64,000 nt of DNA, from NCBI RefSeq assembly GCF_036017065.1, contig NZ_JAYXHR010000001.1:1674001-1738000 (forward strand), given 5' to 3'. Position numbers and translations under genes: made by a program. The notes below the pieces were generated by a model. It was given only the letters and a program-made list of their open reading frames with translations. It ran no database searches and had not been told where the DNA came from. Positions 8,882 through 16,638 of this stretch are shown here, piece after piece. How positions within the stretch are numbered: the first letter of the stretch is position 1; the number at the start of each line of letters is the position of its first letter. The stretch comes from Uliginosibacterium sp036017065 (lineage in GTDB: Bacteria; Pseudomonadota; Gammaproteobacteria; Burkholderiales; Rhodocyclaceae).

Positions 8882-9511
8882 TTACTTGGCCCGGCTACGA
8901 CGACGTGCCGCGTAACCGAGCAGGCCGACGGCCAGCAGGGCCAGCGACGCGGGTTCCGGCACGTTGTTGTTCGGCGCAGCCGGCACGGCGGTGTCGATGG
9001 TGATCGAGCCCACGTAGAAGTCCGAGTCATTGCTGTTGGTGCCGCCCACGGCCTTGATGCGGAACCAGGAGCCGATGGCGTCCGGATTGACGTCGTAGGT
9101 GAAGGGGTTGGAGACACTTCCCAGCGGGCTGACGGTCAGGCTGTTGCTCAGCGCACCCACGCCCCAGCTCAGCTCGAAGCCATCCACGGCATCGATCGAG
9201 GTCAGGAGGAAGCTGGTCAGCGCAACCGGGGTGGCGAACTTGAACAGCAGCCATTCGCCGTCCGCATCGGGCGGCGAGTTGTTGACGTGTCCCTGGCCCA
9301 GCCCCTGGACACCCAGGCCACCGGAGTTCTCGACGATGGAGCCCGGCGCGGAATCCACATCCAGCAGGACGCCGCCTACGGTCATCTTGCCGTCGTTGTC
9401 CAGCGGGTTGCTGGTGCGGAAGTTGAAAGTGACCGGCACGGCCTGGGCAGCAGCGCTGGCAACCAGGAGGGTGGCCAGCAAGGCGGAACGAACGGTGGTA
9501 GCGACAGACAT
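8882..9511 (-). CDS. PEP-CTERM sorting-domain exported protein, function unknown
   Basis: A 209-residue secreted protein. Residues 1-25 form a signal peptide with a cut expected near AQA. The middle is a beta-rich, Asn/Asp/Gly-rich domain of unknown function. The last 26 residues are a canonical PEP-CTERM signal: VPEP, a hydrophobic stretch, then a basic RRRSRAK tail. Such proteins are cut and exported by exosortase, often in exopolysaccharide or biofilm producers; no exosortase gene is in this window. The ATG at 9511 has GGGAGAG 6 bases upstream. A 12-bp direct duplication (cttacttggccc twice) lies over the stop codon region at 8869-8892. Confidence 0.85.
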   Translation of the reverse strand: MSVATTVRSALLATLLVASAAAQAVPVTFNFRTSNPLDNDGKMTVGGVLLDVDSAPGSIVENSGGLGVQGLGQGHVNNSPPDADGEWLLFKFATPVALTSFLLTSIDAVDGFELSWGVGALSNSLTVSPLGSVSNPFTYDVNPDAIGSWFRIKAVGGTNSNDSDFYVGSITIDTAVPAAPNNNVPEPASLALLAVGLLGYAARRRSRAK

Positions 9512-9619
9512 CAAGCTCTCCCTGTGTTTTTTTGAACAGACGGGAGAGCTTTAGCAAGCCGCGGACCAATTTCTAAAAGTTTTTTCGTCTCAAAGACTTA
9601 AACGATCTTTTTGACAGAA

Positions 9620-9649
9620 ATATTTCCGCAAAATCACAAAATTCGTCAA
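9620..9649 (-). promoter_or_regulatory. Candidate sigma-70 promoter for the PEP-CTERM gene
   Basis: In an unusually AT-rich stretch (about 9590-9670) the minus strand has TTGACG, an 18-base spacer and AAATAT. The start would lie about 100 bases before the PEP-CTERM ATG. It is a pattern match only. Confidence 0.35.
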
Positions 9650-9654
9650 ATTCA

Positions 9655-9684
9655 CCGACAGTGATTTTTGTCACACACTGTCGG
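9655..9684 (-). terminator. Hairpin downstream of argJ
   Basis: A 9-bp perfect stem (ccgacagtg / cactgtcgg) with a 12-base loop starts 10 bp past the argJ stop. Only a weak T-rich stretch follows, so it may terminate argJ or act as a binding site for the adjacent promoter. Confidence 0.45.
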
Positions 9685-9694
9685 GCGGACGCGA

Positions 9695-10933
9695 TCAGCT
9701 GCGGTAGTCGGCATTGATTTTCACGTAGTCGTAGGAGAAGTCGCAGGTATAGACCTCGGCCGCCGCATCGCCGCGCGCCAGGTCCACACGCACCGTAATC
9801 TCCGCGTTCTTCATGATGCGGGCACCTGCATCCTCGACGTAGCTCACCGCGCGACCACCCTTCTCGGCCACCAGCACTTCCTCGCCACCGCCGCCCAGCC
9901 AGACACGCAGGGTGTTCACGTCCAGATCGTTCACGCCGGCATACCCGATGGCGGCCAGGATGCGGCCGAGGTTGGGGTCGGAGGCGAAGAACGCGGTCTT
10001 GACGAGCGGCGAATGCGCCACGGCGTAGGCCACCTGGCGGCACTCGTCGCGGCTCTTGCCACCGCCGACGGCGATGGTCATGAACTTGGTGGCGCCTTCG
10101 CCATCGCGCACGATGGCCTGCGCCAGCCACACGGAGAGCTCGACCACCGCGTCGCGCAGGGCCTTGTACTCGGCGCTGGCTGCGTCGCTGATCTTTGCGC
10201 CGCCAGCGGCGCCGGTGGCGATCAGGATGAAGCTGTCGTTGGTCGACGTATCGCCATCGATGGTGATGCTGTTGAAGGACAGGTCTGCCGCTTCGCGCAC
10301 CAGCGCTTCGGTGAGCGCCTGCGACAGCGGCGCGTCGGTGGCGACGTAGCCCAGCATGGTCGCCATGTTGGGGCGGATCATGCCGGCGCCCTTGCTCATG
10401 CCGGTCAGCGTGTAGGTCTGGCCGCCGATCTTCACCTGGCGCGAAGCGCACTTCGGCTGGGTGTCGGTGGTCATGATGCCGTGGCAGGCGTCGTACCAGC
10501 CGTCGGCCTTCAACGCGGCTTTGGCTGCGGGCAAGCTGGCGACGAGGCGATCCATCGGCAGGTGCTCCAGGATCACGCCGGTGGAAAACGGCAGCACCTG
10601 CTCCGCCTTCACACCGAGCTGCTCGGCCACCGCGGCGCAGGTCGCACGCGCATTCGACAGGCCCAGTTCGCCGGTGCCGGCGTTGGCGATGCCGGTATTC
10701 ACCACCAGCGCGCGGATGTCACCGCTGGCGAGGTGCGTCTTGCAGACCTGCACCGGCGCGGCGCAGAAGCGGTTCAGCGTGAACACGCCGGCGACGGCAC
10801 TGCCGGCAGCCAGCTCGATCAGCGTCAGGTCGCGGCGATTGGCCTTGCGGATGCCCGCCTCCGTCACGCCCAGGCGCACACCGGCGACGGGCAGGAGTTG
10901 ATCGGCAACGGGCAGGGGCAGATTGACGGGCAT
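9695..10933 (-). CDS. argJ: Bifunctional glutamate N-acetyltransferase / amino-acid acetyltransferase
   Basis: Recycles the acetyl group from N-acetylornithine to glutamate, and may also use acetyl-CoA, in arginine synthesis. The protein self-cleaves into alpha and beta chains; the site is visible as PNMATMLGYV, with the new N-terminal nucleophile Thr192. Other family sequence includes NTGIANAGTG, STGVILEHLPM and SKGAGMIRP. 412 residues from the ATG at 10933, which has GAGGAAG about 6 bases upstream; an in-frame extension to 11017 runs into the intergenic hairpin and is not conserved-looking. Confidence 0.96.
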   Translation of the reverse strand: MPVNLPLPVADQLLPVAGVRLGVTEAGIRKANRRDLTLIELAAGSAVAGVFTLNRFCAAPVQVCKTHLASGDIRALVVNTGIANAGTGELGLSNARATCAAVAEQLGVKAEQVLPFSTGVILEHLPMDRLVASLPAAKAALKADGWYDACHGIMTTDTQPKCASRQVKIGGQTYTLTGMSKGAGMIRPNMATMLGYVATDAPLSQALTEALVREAADLSFNSITIDGDTSTNDSFILIATGAAGGAKISDAASAEYKALRDAVVELSVWLAQAIVRDGEGATKFMTIAVGGGKSRDECRQVAYAVAHSPLVKTAFFASDPNLGRILAAIGYAGVNDLDVNTLRVWLGGGGEEVLVAEKGGRAVSYVEDAGARIMKNAEITVRVDLARGDAAAEVYTCDFSYDYVKINADYRS

Positions 10934-11009
10934 GGCGCTTCCTCGCAGATGGTCGACACACGGACCCTCAGCGGTCCGGACGTGGGAAGCGCGCATTGTA
11001 GCGGCTGCA

Positions 11010-11043
11010 CATGACAAGGGCCGCGCATGCGGCCCTTGTCATG
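11010..11043 (-). terminator. Long perfect hairpin after the GH53 gene
   Basis: A perfect 15-bp stem (catgacaagggccgc / gcggcccttgtcatg) with a GCAT loop, 22 bp beyond the GH53 stop and upstream of argJ. There is no T-run. It probably protects or ends the GH53 mRNA. Confidence 0.6.
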
Positions 11044-11065
11044 TCCTCGATTGCCCGCCGTCAGC

Positions 11066-12457
11066 TCACTGCTGGTAGGCGCACTTGTTCGGGTTGCCGC
11101 CCGGGTCGCTGCCGAAGGCTGCGACGGTGCAGGCAATGCTGCTGCCCACGCCGACGTGCTTCGCCACCCACTTGCCCTTGCGACCGAAGGCCACCCATCC
11201 CGTTCCCTTGCTGACGTTGCAGGTGCCGCCCAGTTCGGCGCACTTGCTGAAGCCGCTGGGGTAGTCGCCGGTGCCGCCGAGAACCGGTGCGCCGCCGGAG
11301 GAGCTGCTGGACGATGAAGAGGAGGATGAAGAAGACGAACCGGAACTCGACGAGCTGCTGGAGGAACTCGACGACGAACTGCTCGACGAGCTGGAGCTCG
11401 ATGACGAACTCGATGAAGACGAACTCGACGACGAGGATGAAGATGAGGAAGAAGACCCTTCCAGGAAAGCATCCATCGCCACCGACGGCCGTCCGTTGTC
11501 CTGCCAGGCCGCCTTGCCGTAGCCCTTCCACATGCCGTAGGCCTGCGGCTCCCAGTAGAACACGCCCAGTGCGCCGGCCGAACGCGCCTTGGCCAGGATG
11601 TCCTGGATGAAGGCGCGGCTGGTCGTGGCGGCGGACGCCTCCATGCCGATCTCGACGATCATCACGTCCTTGCCGTAACGCGACTTCATGTCGCGCATGT
11701 TGCTCAGCGCCTGGCTGTTCAGCGTCGGCCAGTCACTGGTCGTCGGGTACAGCGACATGCCGATGATGTCCCAGCGCGCGCCGTTGTTCTTCAGGCCGTC
11801 GAACATCCAGCGGAACAGTGAATTGTCGTAGGCGTTCGACAGGTGCACGATGACCTTCGCGCTGGGGAACACTTCCTTGGTGGCGTCGTAGCCGCTGTTC
11901 ACCAGCCACGCGAAGTTGCGCATGTTGGCCGAGGCTCTGCCCTGCTCCCACAGCATGCCGTTGTTGGTCTCGTTGCCGACCTGCACCCATTCCGGCGAGA
12001 TGCCGTTGGACTTCAGCGTGTTCAGCACGTCACGCGTGTGGCTCCACACATCGTTCATGAGCTGCTCGAAGGAGTGGCTGCTCCACGCCGCCGGCTTGTT
12101 CTGCTGGCCCGGGTCCGCCCAGGAGTCGCTGTAGTGGAAGTCGATCATGATGCGCAGGCCGGCGGCCTTGGCGCGCTTCGCCTTCGCCACCACATCGTTG
12201 ACACCGTTCCAGCCACCCTGCGGATTCACCCATACGCGCAAACGCACGGCATTCACGCCGTGGTCCTTCAGGATCTGCAGCACGTCCTGCTGCGAACCGC
12301 TGTCGCTGTAGAAGCGCGTACCCGCCGCTTCCTGCTCGGTGATCCAGCTGACGTCCGCGCCCTTGGCGAACTGCGCCGCCGCTTCGCCGCCCAGCAAGCC
12401 GAAGCTCAGCCCCAGGCAGGCGGCGGCACGCAGCGCCTGCGAAAGAAATCGGTTCAT
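11066..12457 (-). CDS. Secreted GH53 arabinogalactan endo-beta-1,4-galactanase with poly-Ser linker and C-terminal Cys module
   Basis: Cuts beta-1,4-galactan, as in pectin (rhamnogalacturonan I) side chains or type I arabinogalactan. Residues 1-28 are a signal peptide. The GH53 barrel covers about 30-333, with FAKGADVSW, VRLRVWVNP, MIDFHYSDSWADPG, the acid/base Glu163 in WVQVGNETNNGMLW and the nucleophile Glu269 in MIVEIGMEAS. Residues 335-387 are a serine linker broken by a single Gly. Residues 398-463 form a Cys-containing module starting DYPSGFSKCAELGGTC, related to the N-terminal module of the two GH43 neighbours and probably carbohydrate-binding (inference). The ATG has AGGAG 7 bases upstream. 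The hairpin after the stop separates it from argJ. Confidence 0.92.
   Translation of the reverse strand: MNRFLSQALRAAACLGLSFGLLGGEAAAQFAKGADVSWITEQEAAGTRFYSDSGSQQDVLQILKDHGVNAVRLRVWVNPQGGWNGVNDVVAKAKRAKAAGLRIMIDFHYSDSWADPGQQNKPAAWSSHSFEQLMNDVWSHTRDVLNTLKSNGISPEWVQVGNETNNGMLWEQGRASANMRNFAWLVNSGYDATKEVFPSAKVIVHLSNAYDNSLFRWMFDGLKNNGARWDIIGMSLYPTTSDWPTLNSQALSNMRDMKSRYGKDVMIVEIGMEASAATTSRAFIQDILAKARSAGALGVFYWEPQAYGMWKGYGKAAWQDNGRPSVAMDAFLEGSSSSSSSSSSSSSSSSSSSSSSSSSSSSSSSSSSSSSSGSSSSSSSSSSSSSSGGAPVLGGTGDYPSGFSKCAELGGTCNVSKGTGWVAFGRKGKWVAKHVGVGSSIACTVAAFGSDPGGNPNKCAYQQ
11297..11455 (-). repeat. Poly-serine linker coding repeat (GH53)
   Basis: 53 codons, all Ser except one Gly, using a mixture of AGC, TCG, TCC, TCA and TCT. 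The mixed codons mean this is not a simple DNA microsatellite; the protein sequence seems to be what is kept. Poly-Ser linkers of this kind are known from secreted polysaccharide-degrading enzymes of Cellvibrio-like bacteria. Confidence 0.95.
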
Positions 12458-12538
12458 GTCCTGTCTCCTTGTCCTCGTCCGTGCATGCGTGCTTCATCAC
12501 AACCCGTATCGCGAAAGGCTGCGCGTCACGCTCAATGA

Positions 12539-12564
12539 ACTCGGGCCGCGTGTGCGGCCCGAGT
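12539..12564 (-). terminator. Hairpin after the GH43 endo-arabinanase gene
   Basis: An 11-bp perfect stem (actcgggccgc / gcggcccgagt) with a 4-base loop, 30 bp downstream of the stop. It is followed by TTCATTG, so a weak intrinsic terminator. Its core ggccgc/gcggcc resembles the hairpin after the GH53 gene. Confidence 0.6.
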
Positions 12565-12594
12565 GCTTCTTTCAGTGGTCGTTCAGGCGCTGGC

Positions 12595-13929
12595 TCAGTA
12601 CGTCGGCCAGCCGGACGAATCCCACTTCAGGTCGTTGATCAGCATCTTCGGTGCGCCGTTGGCGGTCGCGTCGTAGGCGTGACGGATGATGACGTTGCTG
12701 CCGTCCACGTCCTGGCCGCCCGGGCCGATCCACTGTGCATTGCCGGAATCGAACACCGTGCCGCCGCCGTCGAGCATGCTCTTGCCGCTCTTGTCCTTGT
12801 AGGGACCGGTGATGCTGGTGGAGCGGCCGACGACGATCTTGTAGGTGCTGTCCACGCCGGCACAGCAACGGTCGATCGAGGCGAACAGGTAGTAGTAGCC
12901 GTTGCGGTAGGTGATGGCCGGCGCTTCGATGCCGTTGCTGCGCTTGGCGATCGAGGTCACGGAGCCGGTCGGCTTCATGGTGTTCTTGTCGACCTTCACG
13001 ATCTTCAGGCCGCTCCAGAACGAGCCATACGCCAGGTACGGATTGCCGCTGCTGTCGAAGGTCAGGTGCGGGTCGATGGCGTTGTAGTCGTTGGAACTCG
13101 TGCTACGCAGCACCATGCCGTCGTCGCGCCAGGCACCACCACCGATGCTGGGCGCGGACACCAGGCCGATGGCCGAGGTGTTCTGGCCAAACGTCGAGAT
13201 CGAGTAGTACAGCCACACACGCCCGTTGTAGATCTGCACGTCCGGCGCCCACACGTCGAGGCCGCTGTGCGCGGGCACGTAGGTGCTCCACCAGCTCGGA
13301 CGCTGCAGGAAGATCTGCGGTGTCGCGGCCCAGTTGCGGCCGTTATCGTTGGAGTAACGCACCTGGATGCCGGGGCCGGTCTGGAACACCCACCAGGTGC
13401 TGCCTTCCTTGGTGATGGTCGGATCGTGCGAACCGATCTCGCCCTGCGCGCCCCAGAAGCCGGCGCCCTGACCACCACCGGTGCTCGACGAGCTGGAGGA
13501 TGAGCTGCTGGACGAAGAGCTACTGGACGAGGAGCTGGAGCTCGAGGACGAAGAGGACGAGCTGGAGCTGGAAGAAGAGCTGGACGACGAGCTCGACGAT
13601 GAACTGGACGAAGAGCTGGAGGAGCTGGACGAACTGCTCGACGAGCTGCCACCCGACGAGGACGTCGTGCTGTTCGCGTACGAACACCAGGCCGACGAGG
13701 TGAAGCTGTTGCTCGGGAAGTTGCTGCCGGAGCACACCACGCTGTTGGTGAACGTGGCGTAAACGAAGCTGCCGGACTTGCCCAGGGCCACCGAGCGGGT
13801 ACCGCTGAAGGAACAGGTGGCGCCGGTGTTCTGTACGCACTTGGTGTAGCCCGACGGATAGTCGGTCGCCGCCTGGGCACCCAGGCTGAGCAGGCCGACG
13901 CTGAGGCCGGCCAGTAGTTTGCGGATCAT
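12595..13929 (-). CDS. Secreted GH43 arabinan endo-1,5-alpha-L-arabinanase with N-terminal Cys module and poly-Ser linker
   Basis: Endo-acting arabinanase for the arabinan side chains of pectin. Signal peptide at 1-20, Cys module at 21-86 (starts ATDYPSGYTKCVQNTGATC), poly-Ser linker at about 95-149, then a five-bladed GH43 catalytic domain at 150-444. The three expected acids are visible: base Asp169 in GSHDPTIT, pKa-tuning Asp286 in NAIDPHLTF and acid Glu335 in GIEAPAI. Sequences such as VWAPDVQ, WLYYSISTFGQNTSAIG, YGSFWSGLKI, FASIDRCC and DSTYKIVVGRS match Cellvibrio-type Arb43A, as known to me. Strong GGAGGAG ribosome-binding site 5 bases before the ATG. It lies 122 bp after the next GH43 gene. 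Confidence 0.93.
   Translation of the reverse strand: MIRKLLAGLSVGLLSLGAQAATDYPSGYTKCVQNTGATCSFSGTRSVALGKSGSFVYATFTNSVVCSGSNFPSNSFTSSAWCSYANSTTSSSGGSSSSSSSSSSSSSSSSSSSSSSSSSSSSSSSSSSSSSSSSSSSSSSSSSSSSSSSTGGGQGAGFWGAQGEIGSHDPTITKEGSTWWVFQTGPGIQVRYSNDNGRNWAATPQIFLQRPSWWSTYVPAHSGLDVWAPDVQIYNGRVWLYYSISTFGQNTSAIGLVSAPSIGGGAWRDDGMVLRSTSSNDYNAIDPHLTFDSSGNPYLAYGSFWSGLKIVKVDKNTMKPTGSVTSIAKRSNGIEAPAITYRNGYYYLFASIDRCCAGVDSTYKIVVGRSTSITGPYKDKSGKSMLDGGGTVFDSGNAQWIGPGGQDVDGSNVIIRHAYDATANGAPKMLINDLKWDSSGWPTY
13483..13647 (-). repeat. Poly-serine linker coding repeat (GH43 endo-arabinanase)
   Basis: About 55 consecutive Ser codons of mixed type between the Cys module and the catalytic domain. Read on the opposite strand, the same bases give a long acidic Glu/Asp/Leu frame, which is an artefact. 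Confidence 0.95.
13672..13869 (-). repeat. Duplicated Cys-module segment, copy 1
   Basis: Codes for residues 21-86 of the endo-arabinanase. At the DNA level it is close to identical (about 90 percent by eye) to 15558-15755 in the neighbouring GH43 gene, pointing to recent duplication or gene conversion of the module. Confidence 0.85.
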
Positions 13930-14051
13930 GGTTGTCTCCTCCGGAAATCTCTTGTTGTGTTGCCTTGTGGTACTGCCTTGCCACGCCGCACGGCGACTGC
14001 CAGATCGCCATGCGGATTCACCGTGTCACGCCTTCTCGTGGTCTGTCCTCG

Positions 14052-15815
14052 TCACTCCACGATCCTGAACGTCGCATCCTGCCGGTCGGCGTCGTTGCTG
14101 ATCGGGTGCAGCTTCAACGAGTACGCCGAGTGACGGATGTAGAGATCCGGGAAGTTGTACGACTGGAACGACGACGCCCCGCTGTTCGCAAGACCGGGCA
14201 CCACCCTGAACGTCGCGTCCTGACGGAAGGTGTCGCTGCCGTCATGCTTGGCCAGGCTGAAGTCCAGGTCGGCGTGGCGCAGGTAGTAACCCGGCACATT
14301 CACCGACTCGAAGGACACGTAGCCCGAACCGGTGTTCGCCAGGCCCGGCACCAGCTTCCAGCGTCCATCCAGCGCCGGGGTCACGCCCGGATCCAGCAGC
14401 ACGTCGAAGTTGGCGTGACGCACGTAGCGGTCGCTGAAGTTGTACGACTGCAGCCGACGGCTGATGCCATGCACACCGGTCGATGTCTGCGGCGCCGGCT
14501 GGATCGTGCCATCGGAGTTATAGGACAGTTTGTCCACCGCCACCGAGCGACGGTAGTCGCCGCCGGTGGGCAGCGCAGCCGTGTGGTAGATGATGTAGCT
14601 CTGGCCGTTCAGCTCCACGATCGCCTGGTGGTTGGTGCCCACGTTGAAGTTCGGCGTCTGGAGGATGCCGCGGTAGGTCCACGGGCCGCCGGGGCTCGAC
14701 GCCGTGGCGTAGGCGATGTTCTCCGGGAAGTTGTAGGCGTAGGACAGGTAGTAGGTGCTGCCGCGCTTGTGCACGAAGGGCGCCTCGGTGAACCAGTCCA
14801 GGTTGATACGCTGGATGCTGCCGTTCAGCTCGATCATGTTGCTCTTGAGCTTGACGTACTTCAGCACCGTGTTGCCCCACCACATGTGCACCGAGCCGTC
14901 GGAATCCACCAGCACGGCCGGGTCGATGTCGTCCCACCAGATGTCGGTGTGGGTCGTCATGTCGTTGGTGACGATGGCCGAGCCCTTCGCATCCTTGAAC
15001 GGGCCGGTCGGGCTGTCGGACACCGCCACGCCGATGGCCATGCCGGACTTCGTCTTGTGCTCCACCGTCACGTACCACCAGTACTTGTTGTCCTTCTTGA
15101 CGACGTGGCTGGCCCACGCACGGCCCTTCGCCCAGCTGAAGGTGCTGACGTTCATCGGCGAGCCGTGATCGGTCCAGGTCTTCATGTCGGCGGAGGAGTA
15201 CACGCGCCACTGGTTCATCACGTAGTCGGTGCCACCCACGGCCGCCTCGTCGACGCCGACATAGACATACACCCGACCGTTGTCGACGATCGCCGACGGG
15301 TCCGCGGTGAAGCGGTTGGTCACGATCGGATTGCCGTGCTGGCTGATGTAGGCCGTGCCACCCGACGAGCTGCTGGAGGAGCTGCTGCTCGACGAGGAGG
15401 AGGAGGACGAAGACGACGACGAACCCGTGCTCGACGAAGAACTGGACGAGGAGCTGGAGGAAGAGCTCGATGAAGAACTCGAAGAACTGGAACTCGACGA
15501 CGAGCTGGAGGAAGACGAACTGCTCGACGAGCTGCCGCCCGACGAGGAGCTCGTGGTGTTGGCGTAGGAGCACCAGGCCGACGAGGTGAAGCTGTTGCTC
15601 GGGAAGTTGCCGCCGGAGCACACCACGCTGTTGGTGAAGGTGGCGTAGACGAAGCTGCCGGACTTGCCGAGCGCCACCGAGCGCGTGCCACTGAAGGTAC
15701 AGGTCGCGCCGGTGTTCTGGACGCACTTGGTGTAGCCGGAAGGGTAATCGGTGGCGGCGAACGCAGGGCTCACCGCCAGGCTCACCACGAAGGCGGCCAG
15801 GACTTGACGCATCAT
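14052..15815 (-). CDS. Secreted GH43 family glycosidase with Cys module, poly-Ser linker and CBM42 (AbfB) domain
   Basis: Likely exo-acting arabinan-degrading enzyme (arabinofuranosidase or related). Signal peptide at 1-20, Cys module at 21-86, poly-Ser linker at about 95-151, GH43 domain at about 155-445, and an AbfB/CBM42 arabinofuranose-binding beta-trefoil at about 452-587 with repeated SYNFSDRYVRHANF / YYLRHADLDFSL / LYIRHSAYSLKL motifs. The catalytic acids are Asp172 (FTADPSAIV), Asp298 (DDIDPAVLVD) and Glu344 (FTEAPFVHK). I chose the first of two ATGs at 15815, with GGAG 5 bases upstream; a longer frame to 16001 lacks a signal peptide at its N-terminus. The exact bond cut cannot be fixed from sequence. 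Confidence 0.9.
   Translation of the reverse strand: MMRQVLAAFVVSLAVSPAFAATDYPSGYTKCVQNTGATCTFSGTRSVALGKSGSFVYATFTNSVVCSGGNFPSNSFTSSAWCSYANTTSSSSGGSSSSSSSSSSSSSSSSSSSSSSSSSSSSSSSSSSSTGSSSSSSSSSSSSSSSSSSSSGGTAYISQHGNPIVTNRFTADPSAIVDNGRVYVYVGVDEAAVGGTDYVMNQWRVYSSADMKTWTDHGSPMNVSTFSWAKGRAWASHVVKKDNKYWWYVTVEHKTKSGMAIGVAVSDSPTGPFKDAKGSAIVTNDMTTHTDIWWDDIDPAVLVDSDGSVHMWWGNTVLKYVKLKSNMIELNGSIQRINLDWFTEAPFVHKRGSTYYLSYAYNFPENIAYATASSPGGPWTYRGILQTPNFNVGTNHQAIVELNGQSYIIYHTAALPTGGDYRRSVAVDKLSYNSDGTIQPAPQTSTGVHGISRRLQSYNFSDRYVRHANFDVLLDPGVTPALDGRWKLVPGLANTGSGYVSFESVNVPGYYLRHADLDFSLAKHDGSDTFRQDATFRVVPGLANSGASSFQSYNFPDLYIRHSAYSLKLHPISNDADRQDATFRIVE
15363..15533 (-). repeat. Poly-serine linker coding repeat (GH43-CBM42)
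   Basis: About 57 codons, nearly all Ser, with a Thr-Gly interruption, joining the Cys module to the GH43 domain. Codons are mixed AGC/TCN. Confidence 0.95.
15558..15755 (-). repeat. Duplicated Cys-module segment, copy 2
   Basis: Codes for residues 21-86 of the GH43-CBM42 protein and pairs with 13672-13869. The two protein modules differ at only a few positions. The C-terminal module of the GH53 enzyme (11069-11266) is a more distant relative. Confidence 0.85.
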
Positions 15816-16254
15816 GTTGTCTCCAATGTTTCGTTCTGTTTTTGTGCTGGCAGCGTTGCCGCGCCGCATGTGTGCGCGAGCATACGCCTGCGCGAAAAAA
15901 GGGCGATGTGCGCTGCATCGAGAATCGTCAGAACTGTTATCCGACCCCGGCACGGCCACCGTTATTGGCACTTGCAGGGGGATTCCGCCAGTCACGGACA
16001 ACGGCCCTCTCCGTAGCCCCTCCCGCCGTCACACATATCGGCCCCCGTGTGACCGGATCAACGCCGCGTCTTGTCCCAAGACGCCTCCTACACGGGAGTA
16101 GGACGACTCCTACACCCCATCACCAGGCTGCATGCCAGCATCCGCTGACGCTGCGCGTACCAACGGGGATGGTATGTCTGCGCAACGGGGGGATCGTTTT
16201 CCGTCAGGAGAGCGCTCGGGGAAGCAACGGAAGCGTCATCGTCAGCCTGCGCGC
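15816..16254. other. 439-bp divergent intergenic region
   Basis: Lies between the minus-strand CAZyme genes and the plus-strand signalling block and should hold promoters for both. The only clear structure is the set of TCCTAC/GTAGGA half-sites at 16086-16113. I see no further gene; plus-strand frames through it are extensions of the wHTH gene without conserved sequence. Confidence 0.5.
16086..16113. promoter_or_regulatory. Alternating inverted half-sites TCCTAC-GTAGGA-TCCTAC
   Basis: TCCTAC, six bases, GTAGGA, four bases, TCCTAC. The second and third half-sites form a perfect 16-bp palindrome with a 4-base centre, and the first can pair with the second instead. This looks like a dimeric regulator operator about 140 bp before the wHTH gene. 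The protein that binds it is not known to me. Confidence 0.45.
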
Positions 16255-16638
16255 ATGTCTGGTTCAGAAATCTCGCCACAGACCGCCGCGTTCATTCGCC
16301 GCCACATCCGGTCGATCGGCCTGCTCGAAGCCCTGCTCCTGCTGCAGGCCGATGCGCCGCAACCGTGGTCGGCGGAGCGGCTGGCGCGCGAGCTGTTCGT
16401 GCAGGAGAACGGGGCCTTGGGTTTCCTCAGCGAACTGGAACGCAGCGGACTGGTGAAACGCACCGGGGACGGCAGTTTCCTCTACGCCACCCGCAACCCC
16501 CAGGACGATGCGGTCGTGCAGGACCTGCGCGACGCCTACAACGAACGACGCGTCACCGTCACCAGCCTGATCTACGCACGGCCGAGCGACGCACAGACAT
16601 TCGCCGACTCCTTCGTCTTCCGGAAGAAATCGCCATGA
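16255..16638 (+). CDS. Small winged-helix-like protein, unknown function
   Basis: 127 residues. A predicted helix-turn-helix core spans about residues 12-80 (EALLLLQADAP, WSAERLARELFV, ENGALGFLSELERSGLVKR), resembling a MarR/TrmB-type winged helix, followed by a basic tail. It may be a DNA-binding regulator or adaptor for the genes that follow. Its stop overlaps the next ATG (ATGA), so the four genes to the hybrid kinase look like one operon. The start is uncertain: 16255 fits the beginning of the conserved-looking part but has a poor ribosome-binding site; ATGs at 16174 and 16132 in the same frame are alternatives. Confidence 0.65.
   Translation: MSGSEISPQTAAFIRRHIRSIGLLEALLLLQADAPQPWSAERLARELFVQENGALGFLSELERSGLVKRTGDGSFLYATRNPQDDAVVQDLRDAYNERRVTVTSLIYARPSDAQTFADSFVFRKKSP

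Noticed and set aside
11010..12564. Possible insertion-sequence ends formed by similar ggccgc/gcggcc hairpins at 11010-11043 and 12539-12564
   Set aside because: Each lies just after a CAZyme stop codon and encloses no transposase; they fit transcript-end hairpins better.
11271..15567. Acidic Glu/Asp/Leu-rich plus-strand frames at 11271-11522, 13481-13762 and 15355-15567
   Set aside because: They are the reverse reading of the poly-Ser linkers; Ser codons read backwards give Glu, Asp, Leu and Arg codons.
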